Source of the DNA: Desulfobacteraceae bacterium
Lineage (GTDB): Bacteria; Desulfobacterota; DSM-4660; Desulfatiglandales; Desulfatiglandaceae
DNA length: 6,268 nucleotides
Reading direction: 5' to 3'
Assembly: GCA_013203065.1 (NCBI GenBank)
Contig: JABMQV010000313.1
Location: forward strand, 1-6,268
Part shown: piece by piece, positions 6,247-6,268 of the stretch
How positions within the stretch are numbered: the stretch's first letter is position 1
How the letters are laid out: each line of letters begins with the position of its first letter
Notes under the pieces: model-generated
Databases searched by the model: none
What the model was told of the DNA's origin: nothing
What the model saw: the letters and a program-made list of their open reading frames with translations, nothing else
Translations under genes and position numbers: made by a program

Positions 6247-6268
6247 ATTGAATATTGACGATTGAATA
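6247..6268. repeat. Short direct repeat ATTGAATA at the window edge
   Basis: ATTGAATA occurs at 6247-6254 and again at 6261-6268, separated by TTGACG. The window ends inside or directly after the second copy, so the number of units is unknown. It may be the edge of a longer intergenic AT-rich repeat. Confidence 0.4.

Larger units (their letters stand above)
6057..6268 (-). promoter_or_regulatory. 5' control region of the operon (no gene seen)
   Basis: These 212 bases carry no plausible coding sequence on either strand and lie directly upstream of the first gene, so the operon promoter should be here. A TTGAAA (6193-6188 on the minus strand) resembles a -35 box and an AT-rich GAATAATTA follows, but the spacing is too short for a normal sigma-70 promoter, and no sigma-54 TGGCAC/TTGC pair is visible. 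The region holds two inverted repeats and a direct repeat, described separately. The transcription start cannot be fixed from the sequence. Confidence 0.5.

Noticed and set aside
6057..6268. A sigma-54 or clear sigma-70 promoter.
   Set aside because: No TGGCAC-N5-TTGC match was found, and the TTGAAA/AATAAT pair is too closely spaced to be called.

Overview
The window is almost fully occupied by one leftward (minus-strand) operon of the Bat / MoxR-AAA type. In transcription order it encodes a MoxR-family AAA+ ATPase (6056-5001), a DUF58 protein with a VWA-like fold (4927-4016), a single-pass membrane protein resembling the DUF4381 family (4016-3144), a membrane-anchored VWA protein of BatA type (3147-2149), a VWA protein fused to a TPR domain, i.e. 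BatB joined to BatC (2076-73), and the first 24 codons of a further gene (73-1 and beyond the window) in the position where BatD normally lies. All are on the same strand. Three junctions overlap by 1 or 4 bases and the other two gaps are 72-73 bases, with no terminator seen between genes, so a single transcript is likely.

How the genes would work together: MoxR and DUF58 have no membrane segments and should be cytoplasmic. The DUF4381-like protein has a signal peptide, a short proline-rich outer segment, one membrane helix and a cytoplasmic domain. BatA and BatB are anchored by helices on both sides of their VWA domains, and the positive-inside rule puts these domains, and the TPR domain fused to BatB, in the periplasm. 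All three VWA-type domains keep the residues of a metal-ion-dependent adhesion site (MIDAS). This fits a transmembrane chaperone or assembly machine in which the ATPase acts through DUF58 and the membrane adaptor on VWA proteins outside the membrane. The substrate cannot be read from the sequence. The family was named after aerotolerance in Bacteroides, but its molecular role is not settled.

The right-hand 212 bases (6057-6268) hold no gene and form the 5' control region of the operon. They contain a 7+7 base inverted repeat (6148-6165) flanked by two more copies of the same TTGTAA-type half-site, a separate GC-rich inverted repeat (6199-6218), and a direct repeat at the window edge.

Organism: a Gram-negative bacterium with moderate GC content. 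The gene order, with a DUF4381-like gene between DUF58 and the first VWA gene, and the style of the proteins suggest a delta-proteobacterium (Desulfobacterota, perhaps a sulfate reducer), but this is only an inference. The system itself is a known one. The most distinctive points are the BatB-BatC fusion with a signal-peptide-like internal segment, its very lysine-rich tail, and the multi-half-site operator candidate.
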